From an uncultured Hungatella sp. (GTDB lineage Bacteria > Bacillota > Clostridia > Lachnospirales > Lachnospiraceae), in assembly GCA_910588325.1 (NCBI GenBank), contig CAJUPP010000038.1, positions 1 to 34,651 of the forward strand: 34,651 bases of DNA. Reading direction: 5' to 3'. The notes beneath the pieces are model-generated. The model was not told the DNA's origin. It ran no database searches and saw only the letters and a list, made by a program, of their open reading frames with translations. Shown here piece after piece: positions 8,601 through 15,568 of this stretch. Positions within the stretch are counted from its first letter, which is position 1. The number at the start of each line of letters is the position of its first letter. The position numbers and the translations under genes were made by a program.

Positions 8601-8903
8601 GCCCTCGTCCGTTCCGTTATGAGCTGCATTATTACGGTCTTTCCGCAAAATATACAATGTATTATTAATCTCATGCGGCAATAGGTCATTTTTCTTTAAC
8701 AGTCGAATACGATTGGCATGGGTATTGTCATAATCCGGTTCTTTGATCCCGTCATAGGCAAGCATATACTTTACCATGACTTCTGCTAACATTCCCTGTT
8801 TGATAATGGATGTATTCGGATCTGAGTAAACGTATTTTTCAGACAGATCGCCCAGCTTTGCTAAATCGCTCCATCTATCCTCAAGAAAAGTAAAGTTACC
8901 CAT
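5664..8903 (-). CDS. hsdR: type I restriction endonuclease subunit HsdR with DUF4145-like N-terminus
   Basis: The product is 1079 aa from the ATG at 8903. That start is preferred to 8909 because GGAGG lies seven bases before it and only one base before the other. HsdR provides ATP-driven DNA translocation and cleavage. Residues 1-125 form a helical DUF4145-like domain containing RNNAAH (90-95). A coiled stretch follows (142-170). The nuclease core has D246 and E260-A-K262. The motor has Walker A ATGTGKT (403-409), DEAH (508-511) and a TATPALHT motif III. The C-terminal helicase lobe contains QMLGRATRL, and an EcoEI-type C-terminal domain follows. Length and order fit the EcoEI-like subgroup. 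It is the first gene of a five-gene operon. No frameshift or missing motif was seen. Confidence 0.95.
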   Translation of the reverse strand: MGNFTFLEDRWSDLAKLGDLSEKYVYSDPNTSIIKQGMLAEVMVKYMLAYDGIKEPDYDNTHANRIRLLKKNDLLPHEINNTLYILRKDRNNAAHNGTDEGEKALNNLPLLYELCIWYMQTYGDYSYSPAEYVQPEDITVSLDELEKENRELEERNKALLIELQQIQKAGKSDSARRAIAYKKAMKVKLSEAQTRELIDEQLRKVGWDADTGAIRYSKGIRPAKGRNLAIAEWPTDSATGHGGYADYALFIGEKMVGIIEAKKKHTNVSSVLDGQCKEYARRIKAEHEKYLLKQYGEYKVPFLFATNGRDYIKQYEEMSGIWFLDTRQQFNASKALAGWPSPEGLEQDLERDIAEADRKLAATGYEILEDSNGLGLRYYQIEAVKAAEKAIAEHKNTVLLAMATGTGKTRTVLGMIYRFLSAKRFKRILYLVDRTALGDQTMDTFKEVKLEDLKTLNQLYDIKDLGEKEFEKDTRVHIATVQSLVKRILYNETDVSIGVSDYDCIIVDEAHRGYILDKEMGEDEVLYRNQDDFRSKYRAVIDYFDAVKIALTATPALHTTQIFGKPVYSYDYRTAVVDGYLVDHDAPHIIRTKLSEEGIVFEAGSTAPIYDPVTNTVTNSDELEDDLKFEIEDFNRKVVTKGFNETVLAEMAKDIDPNEKGKTLIFAVDDAHADMITKILKDYYSEQGISEEAVMKITGSIENGNPVKIKEAIRRFKNETFPNIVVTVDLLTTGIDVEEIVNLVFLRRIRSRILFEQMLGRATRLCLGIGKTHFEIYDAVGVYQALEPMSTMKPVVVNPKETFEDLIDGIDNLESDRARGNQIDIIIAKILRNKNKMPEEYREQFKSLSGGESPESFADTIRNMPTDQAVETVKKCRDAFAYVRGIPQERPKFISDAKDEISSHERGYGDAAKPEDYLREFHAFIDSNINKIAALNIVATRPKELTRQSLRELKLILDRNHFSETMLQTAWKQMTNEDIAADIISFIRQKSIGDALVSKEERIHSAIMKTKEAHPELSKVQLNWLERIEAYLLKEAVLNKETFEAPQFKIKGGYAAVDKAFGNKLDAIIDEINSYMYTA

Positions 8904-8997
8904 TCTCATGCCTCCTTCGTATATTTATTGCATCCGGCTTTGGATTGTTTTCTTGGCTCTATATATCATCATACAAATTGTTTGTTTCCGTATGAAC

Positions 8998-9027
8998 ATT
9001 GTACCATTTATAACCATGATGTGACAA
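8998..9027 (-). promoter_or_regulatory. SigA-type promoter of the hsdRMS operon
   Basis: On the minus strand the -35 box is TTGTCA (9022-9027) and the -10 box is TACAAT (8998-9003), with 18 bases between them. Each box differs from consensus at one position. The start of transcription would be near 8990, giving a leader of about 90 bases before hsdR. No other convincing promoter was seen in front of hsdM, hsdS or the two tail genes. Confidence 0.6.
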
Positions 9028-9054
9028 GGAAAAACTGCAAGCATTTTGCAAGCA

Positions 9055-9093
9055 CAGCAAACGGGAAGCCGCATAAATACTGGCTTCCCGCTG
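9055..9093 (-). terminator. stem-loop after guaA, probable terminator
   Basis: CGGGAAGCC (9062-9070) pairs perfectly with GGCTTCCCG (9082-9090) around an 11-base loop. Flanking CAG and CTG can extend the stem across a bulge. It begins about 10 bases after the guaA stop codon in the direction of transcription. The better T run (CTGTTTTT) is on the plus strand. On the minus strand only GTTTGCT follows, so read-through toward hsdR is possible. Confidence 0.6.
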
Positions 9094-9101
9094 TTTTTCG
9101 C

Positions 9102-10646
9102 TCATTCGAACTCAATCGTCCCTGGCGGCTTAGACGTAATATCATAGAACACCCGATTAATCCCCTTCACCTCATTAATAATCCGATTCATCACCTTAGA
9201 CAACACTTCAAAGGGAATCTCCGCAATCTCCGCCGTCATAAAATCAACCGTATTCACCGCCCGCAATGCCACCGCATAGTCATAGGTTCTCTCATCCCCC
9301 ATGACTCCCACAGACCGCATATTCGTCAATGCAGCAAAATACTGTCCAATAGTTTTGTCAAGTCCGGCTTTCGCTATCTCCTCTCGGTAGATGGCATCCG
9401 CCTCCTGCACCATCCTTACCTTCTTGGGAGTCACCTCCCCAATGATTCGTATCCCCAGTCCCGGGCCTGGAAATGGCTGGCGGTTTACCAGTTTTTCCGA
9501 AATTCCAAGTTCCAATCCCACCTGACGTACTTCGTCTTTAAACAGTTCCCGAAGCGGCTCGATAATTTCCTTAAAATCCACATAGTCCGGAAGTCCGCCT
9601 ACATTGTGATGAGATTTTATCACAGCAGACTCCCCGCCCAGGCCGCTCTCCACCACATCCGGGTAAATGGTTCCCTGAACCAGGAAATCTACAGCACCAA
9701 TCTTCTTCGCTTCCTCTTCAAAAACCCGAATGAATTCTTCACCAATAATCTTTCGTTTATTCTCCGGCTCTTCCACACCTTTCAATTTCGAATAAAATCT
9801 ATCCTGGGCATTGACGCGGATGAAATTCAAATCATATGGACCGGATGGTCCAAACACTTCCTCCACCTCATCCCCTTCATTCTTGCGCAGCAGTCCATGG
9901 TCTACAAATACACATGTCAGCTGCCCACCTACGGCCTTGGACAGCATAACTGCCGCTACAGAAGAATCCACTCCGCCAGACAGAGCACACAGAACCTTTC
10001 CTTTTCCCACCTTTTCCCGAAGCGTCCTGATGCTCGTCTCCACAAACGCATCCATTTTCCAATCTCCGACACAGCCGCATATCCTGTAGACAAAATTATG
10101 CAACATCTTAAAACCTTCTACCGTATGCAGAACCTCGGGATGGAACTGGATTGCATACAATCCTTTCTCATCCCACTGCGCCGCCGCTGTCGGGCAATCC
10201 CGGGTATGAGCAATCACTCGGAAACCAGGTGCTTTCTCTTCGATATAATCATTGTGACTCATCCAGCAAATAGTTTTCTCAGACACATTCTCGAACAATT
10301 TACTTGTCTGATCCACGGTAACTTCAATTTTACCATACTCACGAACCGGTGCTTTACATACATGGCCTCCCAGAATCTGCATCATCAGCTGTGCGCCATA
10401 ACATAACCCCAAAACCGGAACCCCTATCTCAAATAGTTCTTTCTCACAGGTAGCCGCACCTTCCTCATAGCAGCTATTAGGGCCCCCTGTTAAGATGATC
10501 CCCTTTGGTTTCATAGCCTTGATCTGTTCCAGGTCTGTCCGATAAGAATAAATTTCACAATACACATGACATTCCCGGACTCGGCGTGCTACCAATTGAT
10601 TATACTGTCCGCCAAAATCAATTACAACGATTTTCTCTCTGTCCAC
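9102..10646 (-). CDS. guaA: GMP synthase (glutamine-hydrolysing)
   Basis: The product is 514 aa, the usual length. GuaA converts XMP to GMP using ATP and glutamine, the last step of guanine nucleotide synthesis in the cytosol. The N-terminal class I amidotransferase has the nucleophile C82 in GLCYGAQ, with H169 and E171 in FHPEV. The ATP pyrophosphatase domain has the P-loop SGGVDS (223-228). The C-terminal dimerisation domain ends in the typical KPPGTIEFE. The start is GTG at 10646 with GGAGGG six bases upstream. It follows the secreted-protein gene by 19 bases, so the two may share a transcript. No purine riboswitch was seen in the short gap. The gene is a housekeeping marker between the restriction block and the motility operon. 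Confidence 0.97.
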   Translation of the reverse strand: MDREKIVVIDFGGQYNQLVARRVRECHVYCEIYSYRTDLEQIKAMKPKGIILTGGPNSCYEEGAATCEKELFEIGVPVLGLCYGAQLMMQILGGHVCKAPVREYGKIEVTVDQTSKLFENVSEKTICWMSHNDYIEEKAPGFRVIAHTRDCPTAAAQWDEKGLYAIQFHPEVLHTVEGFKMLHNFVYRICGCVGDWKMDAFVETSIRTLREKVGKGKVLCALSGGVDSSVAAVMLSKAVGGQLTCVFVDHGLLRKNEGDEVEEVFGPSGPYDLNFIRVNAQDRFYSKLKGVEEPENKRKIIGEEFIRVFEEEAKKIGAVDFLVQGTIYPDVVESGLGGESAVIKSHHNVGGLPDYVDFKEIIEPLRELFKDEVRQVGLELGISEKLVNRQPFPGPGLGIRIIGEVTPKKVRMVQEADAIYREEIAKAGLDKTIGQYFAALTNMRSVGVMGDERTYDYAVALRAVNTVDFMTAEIAEIPFEVLSKVMNRIINEVKGINRVFYDITSKPPGTIEFE

Positions 10647-10665
10647 AGATATCCCTCCGGTCTTC

Positions 10666-11634
10666 CTATTCCCACAGCTGCCACAACTCGTCCTGGCTTA
10701 ACACCACATCAAGTTGTGCTTTGATATTCTCCTCCGTGGCCGGAACATACCCTGCCAAAGGAACATTGCCCCGTTCTTCCATGGCCTGACCCATCAGTTC
10801 GTCCCAATAATAGCGAGTTTCCTCAGCATTATTCACATAATACAACGGACCTCCCCAGTCATCGGTCTCCATTTTAAATTCCCATTTACTTTCCAGCATA
10901 CCGCTTTCATATTTCATCTGAAAAAGGCTGATGTCACTTCCGCTGCGCACAATCTCCAGCCATACCCCTTCTCCCTTCGGATCCAGGTACAAGGTATTCC
11001 TGTCGCCATTGCCAGGCACATCAAACTCTGCCGAAAGCTGAAGTTTCGCCTCATCCGTATTCCATACGGCAATCTTTAGAATACTTCCGCCGTTCTCCAA
11101 AGCATCTGTCACAATCAAATCACGATAGCCGTCTTTGTTCAAATCCGTCAACAGAAAACAAGGCTGTCCCTGTACTGTCTGATTGTTTTTAGAACTTTTA
11201 GAATTCTTCTTGCTGTTGGATTTCTTCAATTCATTTTTTACAGCCTTGCGGTATGTGTCATAGGCAGTAATCTGTGTTCCGTAGGGACCCACATAGCGGT
11301 CATCCGGAGTAAACATATTCATACACATGGCTCCATCTTCGCCCATATAGTACTTATTCCCACTGCTCTTATCCGTCACCCATCCAGTCTTCATATACCC
11401 CTTGGAATCCAGATAATAAGTCTTTCCGTCAATTGTAACCCACTCATCCATCACCGGATCATCCGGGGCAAGAAAATACATCCAGTATTTGCCGTTCTCT
11501 GATTTTCCCCACTCCGCCGCTTCCGACTGGATCACTCCTGTTCCAATGCTGCCGCTTACGGCAAGTCCAAGGGTCAGCATGACTCCTGTCATCCGGCATA
11601 CTGCTGCCTGCCTTCTTTCTTTCCATCGCTTCAT
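10666..11634 (-). CDS. secreted protein with cell-wall-binding repeats
   Basis: The product is 322 aa from the ATG at 11634, chosen because GGAGGG lies seven bases before it; an upstream ATG at 11670 lacks such a site. Residues 1-40 are a signal peptide: a basic start, a hydrophobic core around MLTLGLAVSG, and a likely cut near SEA-A. Residues 63-120 carry choline-binding-like repeats (GKTYYLDSKGYMKTGWV and a partner). A Lys/Ser linker follows (135-152). Then DLNKDGYRD (164-172) resembles a calcium-binding DxNxDGxxD loop in a possible beta-propeller-like fold. No catalytic motif was found, so function is unknown; attachment to the cell surface is likely. Upstream, a weak TTGGAC-17-GATAAA pair is the only promoter candidate. 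Confidence 0.8.
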   Translation of the reverse strand: MKRWKERRQAAVCRMTGVMLTLGLAVSGSIGTGVIQSEAAEWGKSENGKYWMYFLAPDDPVMDEWVTIDGKTYYLDSKGYMKTGWVTDKSSGNKYYMGEDGAMCMNMFTPDDRYVGPYGTQITAYDTYRKAVKNELKKSNSKKNSKSSKNNQTVQGQPCFLLTDLNKDGYRDLIVTDALENGGSILKIAVWNTDEAKLQLSAEFDVPGNGDRNTLYLDPKGEGVWLEIVRSGSDISLFQMKYESGMLESKWEFKMETDDWGGPLYYVNNAEETRYYWDELMGQAMEERGNVPLAGYVPATEENIKAQLDVVLSQDELWQLWE

Positions 11635-11782
11635 CACACGACCCTCCTTCCCTGTTACAGCTTTCATCAAACCCTTTCTGCATTTGCTTCTTTATCTTAT
11701 CTGGTGCTACGACGTCCAAATCCACTTTCCAGCTTTGCTACTGCCATGACTGTCTTCTCTCCACAAGACCAGACAAGGCAGC

Positions 11783-12736
11783 CTACTCCTGTCCGCCGTC
11801 CTCGTTCTGTCCCACCTTCTCCTTAAAACGCTCCAAAAGCTTATCAATCACGTGAACCAGATTCCCGATCTCAGGTTTTGTAAGCTGCTCATCCGCTCCA
11901 AGCTGCTCTCCCTTAAGCCTCATCTGATCGTCAATCAGAGAGGAGAAGATGACAACCGGAATCAATTTCAGCTTCGGATCATCCTTCACCAGCTTGGTCA
12001 GACGATGGCCGTCCATCTCCGGCATCTCGATATCTGTGACAATCAGATTCACTTTTTCATAAAGATCCGAATCATTGCGGATAGACTTTAAATAATCCCA
12101 GGCTTCCCGTCCATTATTAAAGTTCTTTACTTCCGTAAAACCGGCTCTCTGCAGGGCATCATCGATCATCTTCTGCAGAAGAATGGAGTCCTCGGCGATT
12201 ACCAGCGGACTATCACAAATCGGTCTGTCACCCATCCGTTCCACCTCAGACATCTGAATAGAAGTCTCAGGTGCAATCTCCGCTACAATCTTCTCAAAGT
12301 CAAGGATCGTTACCAGTTCTCCCGCACATTGAGCGATACCTGTAGCTACCCCCTCATCTCCGTGAGTCAGTGTCTTATCCGGTTTCTGAATATCCTTCCA
12401 GGAAATACGGCTGATGCCTTCAATACTCTGAACACGGAAAGCTACTGTCATCTTATTAAAGCTGGTTACAATAAATAGATCCCTGGCCTTATGCTCAAGG
12501 TACTGGCTCGTCAGATAAAAGCCCAGATCGATCACTGTAATCAGAATATCTCTTGGTTTAAAAATACCTTCTACAGCAGGATGGGCATGGGGCATCGCTT
12601 TCACTCTCTCAGCCATCATGATCTCTTTTACCTTAGCCACATTGATTCCATAAAACTCTCCCTGAATCGTAAACTTCATAATCTCAATTTCATTTGTGCC
12701 CGACTCAAGAAGGATTCCCTCTTTCTCTTTTTCCAC
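11783..12736 (-). CDS. cheV: chemotaxis coupling protein CheV
   Basis: The product is 317 aa. CheV links chemoreceptors to CheA like CheW, and its receiver domain is phosphorylated during adaptation. Residues 15-155 form the CheW-like domain (KFTIQGEFYGINVAKVKEIM). Residues 176-305 form the receiver with acidic pair E182/D183, phospho-acceptor D235 in VTDIEMPEMDG, and K287. The start is a GTG with GGAG about nine bases upstream. It is the last gene of the flagellar operon, 33 bases after cheD. CheA, CheW and CheB are not here and must be encoded elsewhere. No clear intrinsic terminator was found in the 148 bases that follow. Confidence 0.95.
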   Translation of the reverse strand: MEKEKEGILLESGTNEIEIMKFTIQGEFYGINVAKVKEIMMAERVKAMPHAHPAVEGIFKPRDILITVIDLGFYLTSQYLEHKARDLFIVTSFNKMTVAFRVQSIEGISRISWKDIQKPDKTLTHGDEGVATGIAQCAGELVTILDFEKIVAEIAPETSIQMSEVERMGDRPICDSPLVIAEDSILLQKMIDDALQRAGFTEVKNFNNGREAWDYLKSIRNDSDLYEKVNLIVTDIEMPEMDGHRLTKLVKDDPKLKLIPVVIFSSLIDDQMRLKGEQLGADEQLTKPEIGNLVHVIDKLLERFKEKVGQNEDGGQE

Positions 12737-12769
12737 TTTTTTCTTCTCCTCTCCTATCAGCAGCTTTTA

Positions 12770-13261
12770 TCACAGATGTTTTTCCGGTCTTCCTACCGTA
12801 CGTATCACCACATCTCCGGTTGCCACATTCAGCAGCATCGTCCTTGCATAACTGCCGCCCGTATCTTCCGCCGTAATCCTCATCCTCTCTTCCATCAATA
12901 CCTTTTTCACCATCGCCGCATTCCTTTGCCCGATGTTTCCAAAATCTGAACTACCACCCTTCATCTCAAACATCTTTGCTCCGCCTGCAATCTTCACCAC
13001 AGTTCTGGTCTTTACCATACCAAATGCAGTAAGCTTGCGAACTGTTTCACGAATTCCGGTATCGGCATATTTAAAAACTTTCGGATCATTTGCATCCGAT
13101 CTGGAGGGCAGCATAATATGTAAAAGTCCGCCCAGTTTAATAACCGGGTCATAGAAAGTTATCCCTATACAGGATCCAAGAGCATATGTTATAATAATAT
13201 TGTTACCCCTAGTAAATTTCATATCGCCGATACCTACTTTTAAATCCTTTTCAGCCATCAT
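12770..13261 (-). CDS. cheD: chemoreceptor glutamine deamidase CheD
   Basis: The product is 163 aa. CheD deamidates or demethylates specific receptor side chains and also binds CheC, so that CheY-P level feeds back on receptor activity. The catalytic residues can be placed by the family spacing: T25, C31 in LGSCIGI, and H48 in GLLHIMLP. These are 6 and 17 residues apart, as in the Thermotoga protein (T21, C27, H44). The C-terminal ARTMLLNVATGDVVIR is also typical. The start codon overlaps the cheC stop in ATGA, so the pair is translationally coupled, in keeping with their physical complex. Confidence 0.95.
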   Translation of the reverse strand: MMAEKDLKVGIGDMKFTRGNNIIITYALGSCIGITFYDPVIKLGGLLHIMLPSRSDANDPKVFKYADTGIRETVRKLTAFGMVKTRTVVKIAGGAKMFEMKGGSSDFGNIGQRNAAMVKKVLMEERMRITAEDTGGSYARTMLLNVATGDVVIRTVGRPEKHL

Positions 13262-13884
13262 GAAACCCCTAACTTCTCCAAAATATTATTCAGTGATTCT
13301 ATGTCAGGGAGCATTAACAATCCATCTGAAAGTTTCTCTCCCTCCATAATAAACTCAGCGTTGATATACATCAGCTTATCAGTTACATACCCATATTCCG
13401 CAATGGGAACTGTCAAAATTCCACCCAGCATGTTCATTGTAGAACTTGGAACCGACAAATCAATCTCCACACCTACCAACTGTGTAAATGCGTTGACATA
13501 AGAACAGATGATAATATTTCCGATCTCCTCCAAAGCAGAATAATCCATCTCATCCATATCTCCGAAAGACTCATAGCTTTTTCCTATCAGTTTTCCCAAC
13601 ACTGCATTGGCTAAATCAAGCTTGAAAATAAACAGCATCAAACCATTCACTTCATTGGACATCCGTACCAGTGTAGCGGTAACCAATTCCTCAATCTCAC
13701 CGATCTTGTCTACCGCATCTTCATACCCCAAGACACTAACTTCCGGAATAGAAATACGGATCTCTTTCTGAAGAAGCTTAGAAAGAGCTGTAGCAGCATG
13801 ACTGGTGCCAATGCTACTGATCTCTTTCATTACATCCAAATCCTGCAGATTCATATCTTCATAACTTTTTAGTCTCATACACAC
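13258..13884 (-). CDS. cheC: CheY-P phosphatase CheC, first active site altered
   Basis: The product is 208 aa. CheC removes phosphate from CheY-P and is stimulated by CheD. The family signature is D/S-x3-E-x2-N-x22-P, present twice. The second copy is complete (S116, E120, N123, P146). The first has D17, E21 and P47 but Ser at position 24 in place of the catalytic Asn. This suggests one working site, though that remains to be tested. A GAGGTG ribosome site serves the ATG at 13884 or the in-frame ATG six bases later. The gene follows the rod gene by 26 bases and overlaps cheD by four. Confidence 0.93.
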   Translation of the reverse strand: MCMRLKSYEDMNLQDLDVMKEISSIGTSHAATALSKLLQKEIRISIPEVSVLGYEDAVDKIGEIEELVTATLVRMSNEVNGLMLFIFKLDLANAVLGKLIGKSYESFGDMDEMDYSALEEIGNIIICSYVNAFTQLVGVEIDLSVPSSTMNMLGGILTVPIAEYGYVTDKLMYINAEFIMEGEKLSDGLLMLPDIESLNNILEKLGVS

Positions 13885-13910
13885 CTCATAATCTGTTATT
13901 AGGAAAAAAA

Positions 13911-14705
13911 TTATCCTCTCAACGAGTTAATCGTAGACTCCACCTCATCCGATGTAATTACCATCTTAAGAGCATAAGAATATGCTCTCTGGCATTCAAT
14001 CATCTTAACCATCTCCTTAGCCAGACTGGTTCCCGATGTCTCAAGCATACCAGAAACAATCTTCGGATGATCCACCAGAACCGGCTCCATTCCTTCTGGA
14101 GGCGCCCATTCATTGTCTCCAACATTCATCAGACGGCTGGGATTGGCAAATGTATAGAGGCTTAAACGAGGGGCATTTTCATCCTCTTCTTCATCTACCT
14201 CTTCCTCGTAGTCCTCTTCCTCTTCTTCTTCCCCTGACATAGCCCGACGTATACGCTCAATATCCGGCGTGTCGGCTTTCAGGGGTTCCCCGTTCTGATC
14301 CAGAACAACTTTACCTGCATCTGTCATCAGATAGAAGCCATCTTCCATCTCCCCCTTATAAAAATGACCGCTTCTGGTATAGGTAATCTCACCGCTGACC
14401 GTGTCCCGTACCATGAAAAACGCATTATCCTCAAGTATTGCAAAATCAATATCACTGTTAGTAGATGTAAGTGCCTCCACGCCAAAATTGCTGTAGGTTC
14501 TCTGCATCCGCATACCATTTCCCGCCATCAGTTCCGTAACTGCATCCTCAGAATCATTGAGATTATAATTGAGCAGATCCGAAAATGAACTGTTCATCGG
14601 TTTAAATCCATTATTGTTAATATTGGCTAAGTTATTTGAGATTACACTCATCTTTGCCATACAGCTTCCGGCGCCCAACGCACCGGTGTAAAATGACTGA
14701 TACAT
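13911..14705 (-). CDS. flgG: flagellar rod protein, FlgG/FlgF family, with acidic insert
   Basis: The product is 264 aa. It belongs to the rod/hook family that forms the drive shaft through the envelope. The N-terminal signature is SVISNNLANINNNGFK (20-35). The C-terminal heptad region ends with EMVKMIECQRAYSYALKMVI (231-250), which forms the coiled packing helix. The middle carries a striking acidic tract at 159-176, with 16 of 18 residues Glu or Asp. The gene is second of a flgF/flgG-like pair just after the sigma gene, the place of flhO/flhP in Bacillus. Which of the pair is proximal and which distal rod cannot be settled here; FlgG for this one is a guess by order. Confidence 0.85.
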   Translation of the reverse strand: MYQSFYTGALGAGSCMAKMSVISNNLANINNNGFKPMNSSFSDLLNYNLNDSEDAVTELMAGNGMRMQRTYSNFGVEALTSTNSDIDFAILEDNAFFMVRDTVSGEITYTRSGHFYKGEMEDGFYLMTDAGKVVLDQNGEPLKADTPDIERIRRAMSGEEEEEEDYEEEVDEEEDENAPRLSLYTFANPSRLMNVGDNEWAPPEGMEPVLVDHPKIVSGMLETSGTSLAKEMVKMIECQRAYSYALKMVITSDEVESTINSLRG

Positions 14706-14723
14706 GTCTGCTTATCCCCTCCC

Positions 14724-15527
14724 TTACAATCTGCCTACATCTGATGATGCTTTGCTCATCACCTGATCGTACATCTTAAGAACCTGAGCAGCACTTTGCA
14801 GCGCTCTCTGGGCCGTAATCATGGAAGTCATCTCCTCCATTATATCTACATTAGACCTTTCCAGCGTCTTCCACAGAACGGATGGATTCTCCACCTGCAA
14901 AGCCGCCTGATTGGTAGTGTATACGCCGTAATCTTCCTTATGAAGCTGTTCGTAGTCCTCAAAATCCACAACCCGCAGTGTTCCCAGTTCCCGAACCGTG
15001 GTCTCCGCCGTTTCGCCTTCCTCGTCTCCTCCCTCAGTGCGTTCTGACTCCACAACACTGATGACGCCCCGGCTGCTGATCGTAAAGTTCTCATTATCAA
15101 TCTGAATGGGCTGGCCGTCTGCTCCCTGCACCCTGCCTACATTATTGAGACAAAGATACCCCTCATCATCTACACGGAACGAACCATTCCTGGTATATCC
15201 CGGTCCATTTGCCGTATTAATCACAAAAAAGCCCTCTCCATTCAGGGCAACATCAAAAATCCCATCCGTCTCTTCAAAACCACCTTGCTCGTAGTTTACA
15301 TACGTCCTCTCTGCTGTCCGAATCTTAGAGGTGGTTGCCAAAGGTTCCGGATTCTCTTTATAGCGCTTTCCCGTTCTGTAAAGCATTTCCTCCTGAAATG
15401 TAGTGCTGACCATCTTATCCCTCTTATATCCGGGAGTCTGAATGTTTACCATATTGTTACTGATAACATTCAGATTCCTGTTCTGGGTCAACATACCAGA
15501 TGTCAGATTATAAAATCCTTGATACAT
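14724..15527 (-). CDS. flgF: flagellar rod protein, FlgF/FlgG family
   Basis: The product is 267 aa. It has the rod-family N-terminus NLNVISNNMVNIQTPGYK (18-35), the central GEGFFVI and YTRNGSFRVDDEGYL elements of FlgE/F/G proteins, and a C-terminal helix with SNVDIMEEMTSMITAQRALQ. An acid- and Thr-rich stretch lies between the two rod motifs (around residues 165-182). It is first of the rod pair, 41 bases after the sigma gene, and precedes the second gene by 18 bases. Two adjacent paralogues in this place match proximal and distal rod proteins. The symbol flgF is by position and may be exchanged with its neighbour. Confidence 0.85.
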   Translation of the reverse strand: MYQGFYNLTSGMLTQNRNLNVISNNMVNIQTPGYKRDKMVSTTFQEEMLYRTGKRYKENPEPLATTSKIRTAERTYVNYEQGGFEETDGIFDVALNGEGFFVINTANGPGYTRNGSFRVDDEGYLCLNNVGRVQGADGQPIQIDNENFTISSRGVISVVESERTEGGDEEGETAETTVRELGTLRVVDFEDYEQLHKEDYGVYTTNQAALQVENPSVLWKTLERSNVDIMEEMTSMITAQRALQSAAQVLKMYDQVMSKASSDVGRL

Positions 15528-15568
15528 GTCTGATTTCCTCCTAATATATAACAGCCTTTTAAAATCCT

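Noticed and set aside
9036..9053. Direct repeat TGCAAGC spaced by four bases upstream of the hsdR promoter
   Set aside because: Seven bases repeated once is too little to support an operator without a matching regulator nearby.
8928..10406. Long plus-strand open frame opposite guaA (492 codons)
   Set aside because: It is antisense to a fully intact guaA, has no ribosome site or family motif, and its composition (His, Arg, Phe, Leu rich) is that of an antisense shadow.
11635..11782. Possible promoter (TTGGAC-17-GATAAA) and short inverted repeats between cheV and the secreted-protein gene
   Set aside because: Both boxes match the consensus poorly and the stems are only 4-5 pairs with no T run.
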